DNA of 64,000 nt from assembly GCA_013286325.1 (NCBI GenBank), contig JABDFZ010000004.1, positions 1-64,000 on the forward strand. The letters run 5' to 3'. The DNA comes from Bacteroidota bacterium. Its GTDB lineage: Bacteria; Bacteroidota; Bacteroidia; Sphingobacteriales; Sphingobacteriaceae. Positions 35,431 to 43,539 of this stretch are shown here, one piece after another (within the stretch, counting starts at the first letter, position 1; every line of letters starts with the position of its first letter). The position numbers and the translations under genes are program-made. Below the pieces are notes generated by a model that was not told the DNA's origin, did not search any database, and saw only the letters and a program-made list of their open reading frames with translations.

Positions 35431-35504
35431 TGGTAATTATAATTTAAAATGATTCTGAACTGACTTAAGTCGATTTTATTAATTTTAATTTACCAAATAT
35501 GTAG

Positions 35505-35539
35505 ACCTTAAAAGGTGCTTACAAGTAGTTTAAAGGAGG
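35505..35539 (+). promoter_or_regulatory. HxlR operator candidate and a strong ribosome-binding site
   Basis: ACCTT-AA-AAGGT (35505-35516) is an inverted repeat in the MFS/hxlR divergent gap; ACTTAAGT (35463-35470) is another small palindrome. AAAGGAGG (35532-35539) is a full Shine-Dalgarno match nine bases before the HxlR ATG, unusual in Bacteroidota. Confidence 0.5.
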
Positions 35540-35548
35540 ATACTAAGT

Positions 35549-35923
35549 ATGGAAAATAATACTAACGATGATCATCAACTGGTTATAAAACCGGAAAATG
35601 ATTTTTTTTTAGAAGATAACTGTCCCATGACAAATGCATTAAACATTATGGGTGGAAAATGGAAACTTCTGCTTTTAACCAAGATAAGGGAAGAGTGCCC
35701 TGCAAGGTTTGGTGAATTGAGGAGAAGGATGCGGTTTATTACCCAGGCTACGTTAACTACACAGCTACGGGAACTTGAACGCGACGGAATTATCTCGAGA
35801 AAAGTTTATGCAGAAGCGCCGCCAAAAGTGGAATACAAGCTTACGGAACTGGGCAAAACACTTATCCCCCTTATGGATGCCTTGTCTGAATGGAGCAATA
35901 CTTATTGTAAAATGAAAAATTAA
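35549..35923 (+). CDS. HxlR-family transcriptional regulator
   Basis: 124 residues. CPMTNALNIMGGKWKLLLLTKI, the winged helix RFGELRRRMRFITQATLTTQLRELERDGIISRKVY, and PPKVEYKLTELGKTL match the HxlR pattern, including the conserved N-terminal cysteine (residue 24) often used for redox or electrophile sensing. It likely regulates the divergent MFS efflux pump. Confidence 0.93.
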   Translation: MENNTNDDHQLVIKPENDFFLEDNCPMTNALNIMGGKWKLLLLTKIREECPARFGELRRRMRFITQATLTTQLRELERDGIISRKVYAEAPPKVEYKLTELGKTLIPLMDALSEWSNTYCKMKN

Positions 35924-36007
35924 TTTTTGCACAGGAGCATGGCAAGTTCCTGACGACTATTTTTAACAATTTAATAACTAACCTCTAATCTTCAGTCTCT
36001 GATCACT

Positions 36008-36025
36008 AATCGTATATTTACGATT
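36008..36025. promoter_or_regulatory. Palindrome abutting the sensor-kinase start
   Basis: AATCGTA-TATT-TACGATT sits directly against the ATG at 36026. It could be an operator or a 5' hairpin; upstream text (CTAACCTCTAATC...) is low complexity. Confidence 0.35.
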
Positions 36026-37090
36026 ATGAAACTCCGGATACTTGTATTAATTAACGCTGCGGCTGTAGCTATAACCCTTGCCGCAGTAAACTATTATTTT
36101 CAGCATAGCTGGTATTATGTGGCCTTAACCTTTTTTGTTACCATTATTACCAGTTTTTTTGTTTTCTATTACCTGATAGAAAAATATGTTTATTCCAAGA
36201 TAAAGCTTATCTATAAGCTCATTCACAACCTGAAACTGGGCCGTGATCTGCGCGATGCGCTGGGGGAGCATGTTAGCGCCGATCCTATTAATGATGTGGA
36301 AACTGAGGTGAAGGAATGGGCAAAGGAAAAGAAAAGCGAAATTGACGAGCTGCGCAAACAGGAAAAATTTCGGCGCGACTTTTTGTCGAACATTTCACAC
36401 GAATTTAAAACCCCGCTTTTTGCCATCCAGGGATATATTGAAGCCTTGCTTGATGATGATTTTGATGATAAAGAAATGGCACGGCAGTTTTTGGAAAAAG
36501 CATCGAAGAATGTGGACAGGCTGAGTTACCTGATAACAGACCTGGATGAGATATCAAAGCTGGAATCGGGTGAAATTCCAATTAATCTTACCCGTTTTAA
36601 GATAAATGACCTGATAAAAGAGGTTTTTGAATCGCTGGAGCTTAAAGCCCGACAGCATAACATTAAATTAATATTCAAACAAAAATACGATGAACCGATA
36701 CTGGTAAATGCCGACCGCGAAAAAATAAGACAGGTGCTGGTAAACCTAATTGATAACTCGTTTAAATATGGAAATGAGGAGGGAAATACCTCTGTAAGTT
36801 TGTTCGAATTGCACGATCAGGTGCTGGTTGAGGTTACTGATGACGGCATTGGAATTGAAGAAAAATACCTGCCGCGCTTGTTTGAGCGCTTTTTTAGGAC
36901 TGATTCCAGCCGTTCGCGCCAAATAGGTGGATCGGGCCTTGGGCTTGCTATTGTAAAGCATATAATTGAGGCCCATGAACAAACTATTAATGTGCGTAGT
37001 ACCGAAGGTTTAGGGTCCACTTTTGGCTTCACGCTTCAAAAATCCAAGCAGACTTTACATTTGCCTAACATACCTGTTCTGAAAAATTAA
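36026..37090 (+). CDS. Sensor histidine kinase, PhoR-like
   Basis: 354 residues. Two TMs (about 7-25 and 29-50) with almost no periplasmic loop, then a linker, HisKA (SNISHEFKTPLFAIQGYIEALL, phospho-His ~125), and HATPase_c with N box NLIDNSFKYG, G1 DDGIGI and G2 GSGLGLAIV. The lack of a sensor domain and the position before a PhoU-like and a Pit gene fit PhoR-type phosphate sensing. No response regulator of the OmpR/PhoB type is adjacent. Confidence 0.9.
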   Translation: MKLRILVLINAAAVAITLAAVNYYFQHSWYYVALTFFVTIITSFFVFYYLIEKYVYSKIKLIYKLIHNLKLGRDLRDALGEHVSADPINDVETEVKEWAKEKKSEIDELRKQEKFRRDFLSNISHEFKTPLFAIQGYIEALLDDDFDDKEMARQFLEKASKNVDRLSYLITDLDEISKLESGEIPINLTRFKINDLIKEVFESLELKARQHNIKLIFKQKYDEPILVNADREKIRQVLVNLIDNSFKYGNEEGNTSVSLFELHDQVLVEVTDDGIGIEEKYLPRLFERFFRTDSSRSRQIGGSGLGLAIVKHIIEAHEQTINVRSTEGLGSTFGFTLQKSKQTLHLPNIPVLKN

Positions 37091-37120
37091 CATTAACTTA
37101 ACATTGCAAAGTTACCTTTG
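37087..37120 (+). promoter_or_regulatory. Pho-box-like repeat and promoter of DUF47-pit
   Basis: TTAACA (37087-37092) and TTAACA (37098-37103) are spaced exactly 11 bases apart, with TTAACT (37093-37098) between. The -7 box TACCTTTG (37113-37120) follows. The 11-base period resembles PhoB/PhoP boxes. The first repeat overlaps the kinase stop codon. Confidence 0.55.
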
Positions 37121-37138
37121 CGCAAATCCCCATAAAAA

Positions 37139-37789
37139 ATGTCATTAAACAGCATCTTTCAATATTTCGTACCAAAAGATAAAAAGATATTTTTTCCGCT
37201 ATTTGAGCAGGCAGCAAGCAATGTTGTAGCAATGGCCACAATTTTGGTTGAAACGGTAAATTCAAATAATCCGACTACCCGCGATGAGCTTTTTAAACAG
37301 ATTGATAAGTTAGAAAATAAAGGCGATGAAATAACCCACCAGGTATACCTGGAGTTGGGCAAAAACTTTATAACACCATTCGACCGAGAGGATATCCATG
37401 CACTTGCATCGGCAATTGACGATGTTGCCGATTATATACAAGGGGCGGCAAACCGCATGAACCTGTATCGTATTGATGATTATAACGAGCATATTCGCAA
37501 GCTATCAGAACTTACTTTGCAGGCAAGCATAGATTTGGAGAAAGCGGTAAGAGAATTAAAGGATCTTAAAAACGTACGTAACATAGCCGACTCGTGCATC
37601 AGGATAAACAGTGTGGAGAATCAGGCCGATTATGTTTTTGACCGTGCCGTTGCCGATCTTTTCCTGTATGAGAAGGATGCTATCCGTCTTATTAAATATA
37701 AAGAGATATTATCAGCGCTCGAAACAGCTACTGATATGTGCGAAGACGCAGCCGATGTTATGGAATCAATTTTAGTTAAAAACGCTTAA
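37139..37789 (+). CDS. PhoU-like DUF47 phosphate transport regulator
   Basis: 216 residues, all helical. PKDKKIFFPLFEQAASNVVAMA, KLENKGDEITHQVYLELGKNFITPFDREDIHALASAIDDVADYI and AADVMESILVKNA match DUF47 (PhoU-like) partners of Pit transporters. The conserved ExxxD motifs bind multinuclear metal clusters in relatives. Six bases separate it from pit, so the two are one operon. Confidence 0.93.
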   Translation: MSLNSIFQYFVPKDKKIFFPLFEQAASNVVAMATILVETVNSNNPTTRDELFKQIDKLENKGDEITHQVYLELGKNFITPFDREDIHALASAIDDVADYIQGAANRMNLYRIDDYNEHIRKLSELTLQASIDLEKAVRELKDLKNVRNIADSCIRINSVENQADYVFDRAVADLFLYEKDAIRLIKYKEILSALETATDMCEDAADVMESILVKNA

Positions 37790-37795
37790 GCCCTG

Positions 37796-38809
37796 ATGGT
37801 TACACCTGTACTTATTATTGTTGTTTGCCTTGCGCTGATCTTCGACTATACCAATGGTTTTCACGATGCTGCAAACTCCATAGCTACCATTGTATCAACT
37901 AAGGTATTAACGCCATTTCAGGCAGTTATGTGGGCCGCTTTTTTTAATTTCCTGGTTTACTTTTTTGTAAAAGAACATAAAGTTGCCAACACGGTAGCAA
38001 AAATTGTGCAGGAGCACTTTATTACCATGAATGTAATACTGGCAGGCTTAATTGCAGCCATCACCTGGAATTTAATTACTTGGTGGTTTGGTATACCCTC
38101 AAGCTCATCACATACACTTATTGGTGGTTTCGCGGGTGCAGGTATTACTAACGCCTTGTATATGGGCGTTAACGGACTAAGTGCGGTAAACATGCACTAT
38201 ATACTTACCATTTTAGCATATATTGTTTTGGCCCCGGTAATTGGCCTGGTAGTGGCCTATATAGTCACGGTTATTATATTACACATCTGTAAAAATGCAC
38301 GACCGGCAGTAGCAGAGCGATGGTTTAAACGGCTGCAGTTAGTTTCATCGGCTGCCTTAAGCTTTGCACATGGGGGTAACGATGCTCAAAAAGTAATGGG
38401 TATTTTGTATGTAGCCGTATTTACATCCCACATTATAAAATCGGGCGACCCTATACCACATTGGATTCCCCTGGCATGTTATTCAGCCATTGCCCTTGGT
38501 ACAATGTCGGGCGGATGGAGAATAGTAAAAACTATGGGTTCAAAAATCACCAAGATAACTCCCCTTGAAGGTGTAAGCGCTGAAACCGCAGGTGCTTTAA
38601 CATTATTTTTCACACAGCAATTCGGTATCCCGGTTTCAACTACACATACCATTACAGGCTCAATTATAGGCGTTGGCTTAACCAAACGTTTATCAGCAGT
38701 GCGTTGGGGCCTAACTATTAATATTATTTGGGCATGGGTAATAACCATCCCGATATCAGCACTTATTGCAGCCGGAGTGTTTGCTATATTAAGAGTTTTT
38801 GTTAAATAA
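37796..38809 (+). CDS. pit: Inorganic phosphate transporter, PiT family
   Basis: 337-residue inner-membrane transporter for metal phosphate with about 10 helices. The PiT signatures GFHDAANSIATIVSTKVL near residue 20 and LSFAHGGNDAQKVMG near 190 are both clear, and GIPVSTTHTITGSIIGVG is a third family motif. It is paired with DUF47 and lies behind a PhoR-like kinase. Confidence 0.94.
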   Translation: MVTPVLIIVVCLALIFDYTNGFHDAANSIATIVSTKVLTPFQAVMWAAFFNFLVYFFVKEHKVANTVAKIVQEHFITMNVILAGLIAAITWNLITWWFGIPSSSSHTLIGGFAGAGITNALYMGVNGLSAVNMHYILTILAYIVLAPVIGLVVAYIVTVIILHICKNARPAVAERWFKRLQLVSSAALSFAHGGNDAQKVMGILYVAVFTSHIIKSGDPIPHWIPLACYSAIALGTMSGGWRIVKTMGSKITKITPLEGVSAETAGALTLFFTQQFGIPVSTTHTITGSIIGVGLTKRLSAVRWGLTINIIWAWVITIPISALIAAGVFAILRVFVK

Positions 38810-38865
38810 TTTATTTACTTTGGCATCGATAAATTAATCGTTTAACTACCTTAAAACTACTTGTG

Positions 38866-39591
38866 ATGAAAAAAGCATTATTACTGATCCCCGCCTTAAT
38901 CTTAACTTTTACATTATCCAGTTACGATACCCCAAGCCATACAGCTAAAGCCGGCCCCATTCAACTTATACCATCATCGTTAGATATGGGCAATGCTTTG
39001 AAACAGGCTTTACAGATAGGTACTGCTAAAAGTTCCGACCAGCTTTCAGCTGTCAACGGCTATTTTGGCAATGCCGCCGTAAAAATACTTTTCCCACCCC
39101 AGGCCCAAAAAGCCGAAAAAACATTACGTAGCATTGGTTTAGGTAAGTTGTGCGATAAGGTTATCCTTTCGCTAAACCGCGCTGCAGAAGATGCTGCTAA
39201 ACAGGCAAAACCAATATTCATCAGCGCTATTAAACACATGACATTGCAGGATGTAACCAACATTTTGCTAGGCAGTCAGGATGCTGCTACACAATATTTT
39301 AAAAGGACAACTACAGATCAGTTAACCGTTACCTTTAAACCAATTGTAAAAGGTAGTTTAGATAAGGTTAACGCGACAAAATATTATGGGCAGGCTGCCG
39401 ATGAGTATAACAAAATTCCGTTTGTAAGTAAAATGAATCCGGATATAGATGCTTACGTAACCCAAAAAGCAATTGACGGTTTATTCTACGAAATAGCTTT
39501 GGAAGAGCTCAATATCCGAAAAAACATTGGCGCACGCAGCACACCATTGCTGCAAAAAGTATTCGCTTTCGCCGATAAGAATAAGAAATAA
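38866..39591 (+). CDS. DUF4197 secreted protein
   Basis: 241 residues from the ATG at 38866 (an in-frame GTG precedes it). MKKALLLIPALILTFTLSSY is a signal peptide. The mature part is helical: SLDMGNALKQALQIG, YFGNAAVKILFPPQAQKAEKTLRSIGLG, AAKQAKPIFISAIKHMTLQDV. This is the DUF4197 pattern. Function unknown. No partners. Confidence 0.88.
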   Translation: MKKALLLIPALILTFTLSSYDTPSHTAKAGPIQLIPSSLDMGNALKQALQIGTAKSSDQLSAVNGYFGNAAVKILFPPQAQKAEKTLRSIGLGKLCDKVILSLNRAAEDAAKQAKPIFISAIKHMTLQDVTNILLGSQDAATQYFKRTTTDQLTVTFKPIVKGSLDKVNATKYYGQAADEYNKIPFVSKMNPDIDAYVTQKAIDGLFYEIALEELNIRKNIGARSTPLLQKVFAFADKNKK

Positions 39592-39699
39592 TTCGCATCA
39601 TGTTATTGCGGGTACAGTACAGCTGTTGCGAACCTGTATTTCTACATTGTAAGCATGTTCCAAATGTTTCAGGAGTATTTAAGCAATAAAAACCATCCT

Positions 39700-39800
39700 G
39701 TCATTCTGAACGAAGTGAAGAATCTTCTACACTTGATAGGCGACCATGTTTATCAGCGTTTCTTTCGCATTTAGAAGATCCTTCACTTCGTTCAGGATGA
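39700..39800. repeat. REP-like inverted repeat, GTCATTCTGAACGAAGTGAA type
   Basis: TCATTCTGAACGAAGTGAAG and the next nine bases (39701-39729) are the inverted copy of 39772-39800 at 27 of 29 positions, with a 42-base spacer. The sequence resembles a very common Bacteroidota intergenic palindrome (recall). A related element is at 60531-60640. Confidence 0.8.
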
Positions 39801-39826
39801 TAAAGAGTAAAGGTTGAAGGAAATTT

Positions 39827-41146
39827 TTATTGAAATTTAATGCGGATAGTAATCTTTTCAGGTTGTCCGGTAGAGTTGCCCGTCCAATCAGGGCCATTGT
39901 CAATAAGGTCAATAGCTTTTTGATCAGTTAAGGCGCTTAAGCCTTTGGTAACTTTAATTTCATCGATATTGCCATTGTGGTCGACCATAAAGGATAACTT
40001 TACAACCCCTTTTTTACCATCAGGCGATTTTGCATTTTCCTTTAAATATTTTCTAAAGCTGCTCCATCCATCTCTTGGCCTTGCATTTATAACATCGGCT
40101 TCATCTTTTTTGGAACCATATCCTACAACCACAACCTCACTAAGCGAGCTACTATTAGGCTCAAGTGCTATTGTTTTTAACGAATCGTGGCTGTTTGCAG
40201 TTACCTCTCGTGTTTTATAGCCTATATATGCAATCACCAGTTTGTTTTGCTTGCCACTATCGGCATTCAATTTAAACTTTCCATCAGCATCAGTAACCGC
40301 TCCTTTAGTTGTACCAGCTATTTTAATCATTACGCCAGGCAGAGGTAATCCATCGTTCCTGGCAATAACCCTGCCTATTATTAAATTTCTTAATGCAGGA
40401 TTAGTTATATTATTTAGATTAGTAATCCCCCGCGCTTCATTAACCATTACACCGGATACTTTGGCAGTTAGCAACCTGTTAATGCTTGTGTCCTTTTTTA
40501 TCGGTGTGCTTTTTAGTATATCAATTTTTGGTGCAGCTTTTTTTTCTGCCGATGTCATTCCCATTACTACCATTTCATTCAATGGGGTAGTATCCTTTTC
40601 TTTGATGTGTACCTCTTTTAATTTAACATCTGCGCTGGCTAATTCATTGGTAACAGCCTTATCCGGAACAACAATAAGTGCAACATCAGCCTGCCTTAAA
40701 ACGGCCCTTTTAGGTGGATGTTTTGGAAGTGGTGTTGCTGCAATAGCTTCTTTCTTAGCCTTCTGCAGGGTATCGGCAGGTGCAGCCGGGGCTGTTTTTG
40801 CTTCGGGTTTAACTACTGCTGCTACAATTTTATCATGTTCGGGCTTGTGCTGCATATTTAGCCACAAGCCACCCGCAATAAATAAAACCAGAATAGATGC
40901 CGCAATAGATAATGTTTTCCAGGGGATTATGCGTCTTTCCTTTTTAGTTACCCTTTGCTGCAGGCGACTACCAAGCTCATCTAATGGCGTTTGCTGGTCA
41001 TTTTTGACTTGCTGATATCCTTCCAATGCATCCATCAAGAAGGGATCATCCTGCGCACGCCTTTCCAACTGGTGCATAGCCCGGGTATCAAGTTCCCCAT
41101 TCAGGTACTTCCTTATTAATACTATGTCAGTCTCCCTTTTACTCAC
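39827..41146 (-). CDS. Anti-sigma-like protein fused to CarboxypepD_reg and TonB C-terminal domains
   Basis: 439 residues. A short helical cytoplasmic part (IVLIRKYLNGELDTRAMHQLERRAQDDPFLMDALEGY) resembles the sigma-binding end of anti-sigma factors. A TM lies near 77-98. A Pro/Ala/Lys-rich periplasmic linker, a carboxypeptidase-regulatory beta domain (GRVIARNDGLPLPGVMIKIAGT), and a TonB C-terminal domain (GKKGVVKLSFMVDHNGNIDEIKVTKGLSALTDQKAIDLI, last strand IRIKFQ) follow. ECF sigma is translated first with 8-base overlap. It may couple an outer-membrane signal to the sigma factor without a FecR-type intermediate. Confidence 0.82.
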   Translation of the reverse strand: MSKRETDIVLIRKYLNGELDTRAMHQLERRAQDDPFLMDALEGYQQVKNDQQTPLDELGSRLQQRVTKKERRIIPWKTLSIAASILVLFIAGGLWLNMQHKPEHDKIVAAVVKPEAKTAPAAPADTLQKAKKEAIAATPLPKHPPKRAVLRQADVALIVVPDKAVTNELASADVKLKEVHIKEKDTTPLNEMVVMGMTSAEKKAAPKIDILKSTPIKKDTSINRLLTAKVSGVMVNEARGITNLNNITNPALRNLIIGRVIARNDGLPLPGVMIKIAGTTKGAVTDADGKFKLNADSGKQNKLVIAYIGYKTREVTANSHDSLKTIALEPNSSSLSEVVVVGYGSKKDEADVINARPRDGWSSFRKYLKENAKSPDGKKGVVKLSFMVDHNGNIDEIKVTKGLSALTDQKAIDLIDNGPDWTGNSTGQPEKITIRIKFQ

Positions 41147-41708
41147 TACCTTTCTCCAGGCAAATTTTTAGTTTCCTTTTGCCATTTTGTATATAACTTT
41201 TAACCTCGTTCAGTGTAAAGCCTGTAAGCTCTGTTATTTCTTTATAGCACTTTTCATTTAAATAAAACAGGCTGATACTTTGTTTTTGTGTATCAGGTAA
41301 TTTATCTATACACTTTTCCAATGCCTGCATTGCAGCTTCACGGTTATTATCATCAGGATGCAAAATGGGGGTAAATTCCATAAAATCATCCAAACTAACT
41401 GTCTCCATTTTTTTACCTGAACGCAATTGCATTAAGCAATAATTACGGCTAAGTACATATAACCAGGCACGGAACTGTTTGATCTCGTGCTGCTTAACTT
41501 TTGTTATGAGCTCTTCGAATATTCCCATAACGGCATCCTTCGCTTGCTCTTCATCTTTGAGATATTTTAAACAAACGCCATAAACCAAAGGCATTTGTTT
41601 TTCATACAATTTGCCCAAAACCACCAGGTCGCCATTTTGGCGATAGCTGGTTAGCAGTTTATCATCGTCTGCATCAGTTGGTTTAATTGGTTTATAAAAA
41701 AAGCTCAT
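41139..41708 (-). CDS. ECF-type RNA polymerase sigma-70 factor
   Basis: 189 residues. Region 2 (LYEKQMPLVYGVCLKYLKDEEQAKDAVMGIFEELITKV, with FRAWLYVLSRNYCLMQLR) and region 4 (ALEKCIDKLPDTQKQSISLFYLNEKCYKEITELTGFTLNEVKSYIQNGKRKL) are complete. Its last codons overlap the anti-sigma/TonB gene. It probably directs a surface or transport regulon. Confidence 0.93.
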   Translation of the reverse strand: MSFFYKPIKPTDADDDKLLTSYRQNGDLVVLGKLYEKQMPLVYGVCLKYLKDEEQAKDAVMGIFEELITKVKQHEIKQFRAWLYVLSRNYCLMQLRSGKKMETVSLDDFMEFTPILHPDDNNREAAMQALEKCIDKLPDTQKQSISLFYLNEKCYKEITELTGFTLNEVKSYIQNGKRKLKICLEKGSE

Positions 41709-42133
41709 TACGGGATGGCTAAAATAATTTTTTTAAATGGCTTATGGAAATGTGCCTATTACCGGCCTTTCTACCCTTACCCTTTTGCTTTAAATAAAAT
41801 TGAAAACTGTAACCTGAGCAGATACCTGTAAAATCTTTTTGAACCCAAATTGAGGAATTGCGCATAGTCGCCACACCCTGCGCCAAATTTTCCCCATTGT
41901 CATTTTTTCACTTATCGCTATCCTTGGGGTTTATTAACCATCACCAAAATTATTTTTCTGAAACAAGAAAATAGCTGTAAGTTAACCCTGATAACAACGT
42001 GGCATAACTATTGCCTTATTCCTGGTAGTTGTGTTTTTTATTATTACGGTAACGCCATTATTACAAACAAATAATAGGCAAAACGTTAATAGTTTAAAAC
42101 ACTATATTAGCAATTGAATTTAAACTTTTGGTT
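41709..42133. other. Gap without a recognised gene
   Basis: 425 bases between the divergent ECF sigma and the first response regulator. I see no ORF of note, no tRNA-like fold and no strong hairpin. It should hold both promoters, but no exact TAnnTTTG match was found for either. Confidence 0.5.
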
Positions 42134-42541
42134 ATGTGCAAACTTGTAGTAATTGATGACAATCCTACGGATCACTATATTATGCAAAGGTTACTGCATA
42201 ATAATTACAACTGCCAACAAGCTACCTACACCTTTGATGGCAGATTAGTTTTAGATTACCTGGAAGAAAACAAAGACAACGGCACCATGCCTGATGTTAT
42301 ATTTTTAGACCTTGACATGCCACAGTTAACCGGCTGGGAATTTTTAGATAAGCTGGAAACTTTTAACGCTGATGCTAAAAAGAATGTAAGGGTCCATATC
42401 ATGAGCTCATCCATACGTACCGCTGACGTTTTTCAATCGAAGAAATATGCCTGCGTTAACTCATTCATGACAAAGCCACTATCGCGCGACCTTGTTAACC
42501 AGGTGTGCGAACAGGCAAACCCAATGAAAAATACAGCCTGA
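42134..42541 (+). CDS. Single-domain response regulator (CheY-like), copy 1
   Basis: 135 residues from the ATG at 42134 (the ORF-track TTG adds two residues). Receiver fold: acidic pocket VVIDDNPTDH, phospho-Asp in VIFLDLDMPQLTGWEFLD, switch Ser in IMSSSI and Lys in FMTKPL. No output domain. It resembles Bacteroidota orphan regulators and the second copy at 47774. Confidence 0.9.
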   Translation: MCKLVVIDDNPTDHYIMQRLLHNNYNCQQATYTFDGRLVLDYLEENKDNGTMPDVIFLDLDMPQLTGWEFLDKLETFNADAKKNVRVHIMSSSIRTADVFQSKKYACVNSFMTKPLSRDLVNQVCEQANPMKNTA

Positions 42542-42693
42542 AGATGTAGAGATATAAGAATGTGCAACCGGGCAAATGAATGATTGTATTCTCAATACAT
42601 TATATCCATTCCTTGCCTCTGTATATCCACGCTGCAGCACATTTCAATACCTCTGCACATTTATAACATTATTAGCTTATTTTTACCGCTATA

Positions 42694-43467
42694 ATGTCAG
42701 TCCGTAATAAACTATACTTTGCTTCTGATTTTCACCTGGGTACAGGTACTTATGCAGCCTGCCGTGAACGCGAAGCCCGCCTGGTACGCTGGCTCGAAAT
42801 GATAAAAGCAGATGCCGCCGAAGTTTTTTTAATGGGCGATGTTTTCGATTTTTGGTTTGAGTATAAAACTGTTGTGCCCAAAGGCTATCTCCGCTTTTTA
42901 GGAAAACTTACAGAATTGGCTGACGCAGGTGTAAAGCTCTGGCTTTTTAAAGGCAACCATGATATGTGGATGTTCAGTTATTTTGAGCAGGAGCTTGGTG
43001 CAACTATCATAAGCGATGAACTGGAGATTGAACGTAACGGAAAAAAATTCTACCTTCATCACGGAGATGGGCTTGGTCCTGGCGATACATTTTATAAAAT
43101 TTTAAAGCGAATATTCAGAAGTAGTCTGTGCCAATGGCTATTTGCGCGCATTCATCCAAATCTGGGTGTGGGGATAGCCAATTACTGGTCGAAAAATAGC
43201 AGGATTTCCAACGAGAAAAAAGAAAACCACAAGCCTGGTGAACAGGAATGGCTGGTTATTTTTTGCAATGAACTATTGAAAACACATTTTTATGATTATC
43301 TGATCTTTGGTCACCGCCATTTGCCGCTGGATATTCAGTTGAATGATAAAAGCCGTTATATCAACCTCGGCGAATGGGTAAACTATAATACCTATGCCGT
43401 TTTCGACGGTGAAAAGCTGGAACTGAAATATTTTGAGAAAGAGGAAGACCAGACCGGAGAAAAATAA
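42694..43467 (+). CDS. lpxH: UDP-2,3-diacylglucosamine hydrolase
   Basis: 257-residue calcineurin-like phosphoesterase of lipid A synthesis that makes lipid X from UDP-diacylglucosamine. The metal motifs are all seen: SDFHLG, GDVFDFWFE, KGNHDMWM, HHGDGLGPGD and FGHRHLPL. Monocistronic; ComM follows. Confidence 0.92.
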   Translation: MSVRNKLYFASDFHLGTGTYAACREREARLVRWLEMIKADAAEVFLMGDVFDFWFEYKTVVPKGYLRFLGKLTELADAGVKLWLFKGNHDMWMFSYFEQELGATIISDELEIERNGKKFYLHHGDGLGPGDTFYKILKRIFRSSLCQWLFARIHPNLGVGIANYWSKNSRISNEKKENHKPGEQEWLVIFCNELLKTHFYDYLIFGHRHLPLDIQLNDKSRYINLGEWVNYNTYAVFDGEKLELKYFEKEEDQTGEK

Positions 43468-43539
43468 AGAATATGATTATACATCTCTTTACCCCTCAAT
43501 AAAATTCTATAAATTACGCTGTGAATAAACTTTGTCAAC

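Noticed and set aside
40242-41015. 257-aa plus-strand ORF
   Set aside because: It lies antisense to the anti-sigma/TonB gene, has odd Ser/Leu-rich composition and no family pattern.
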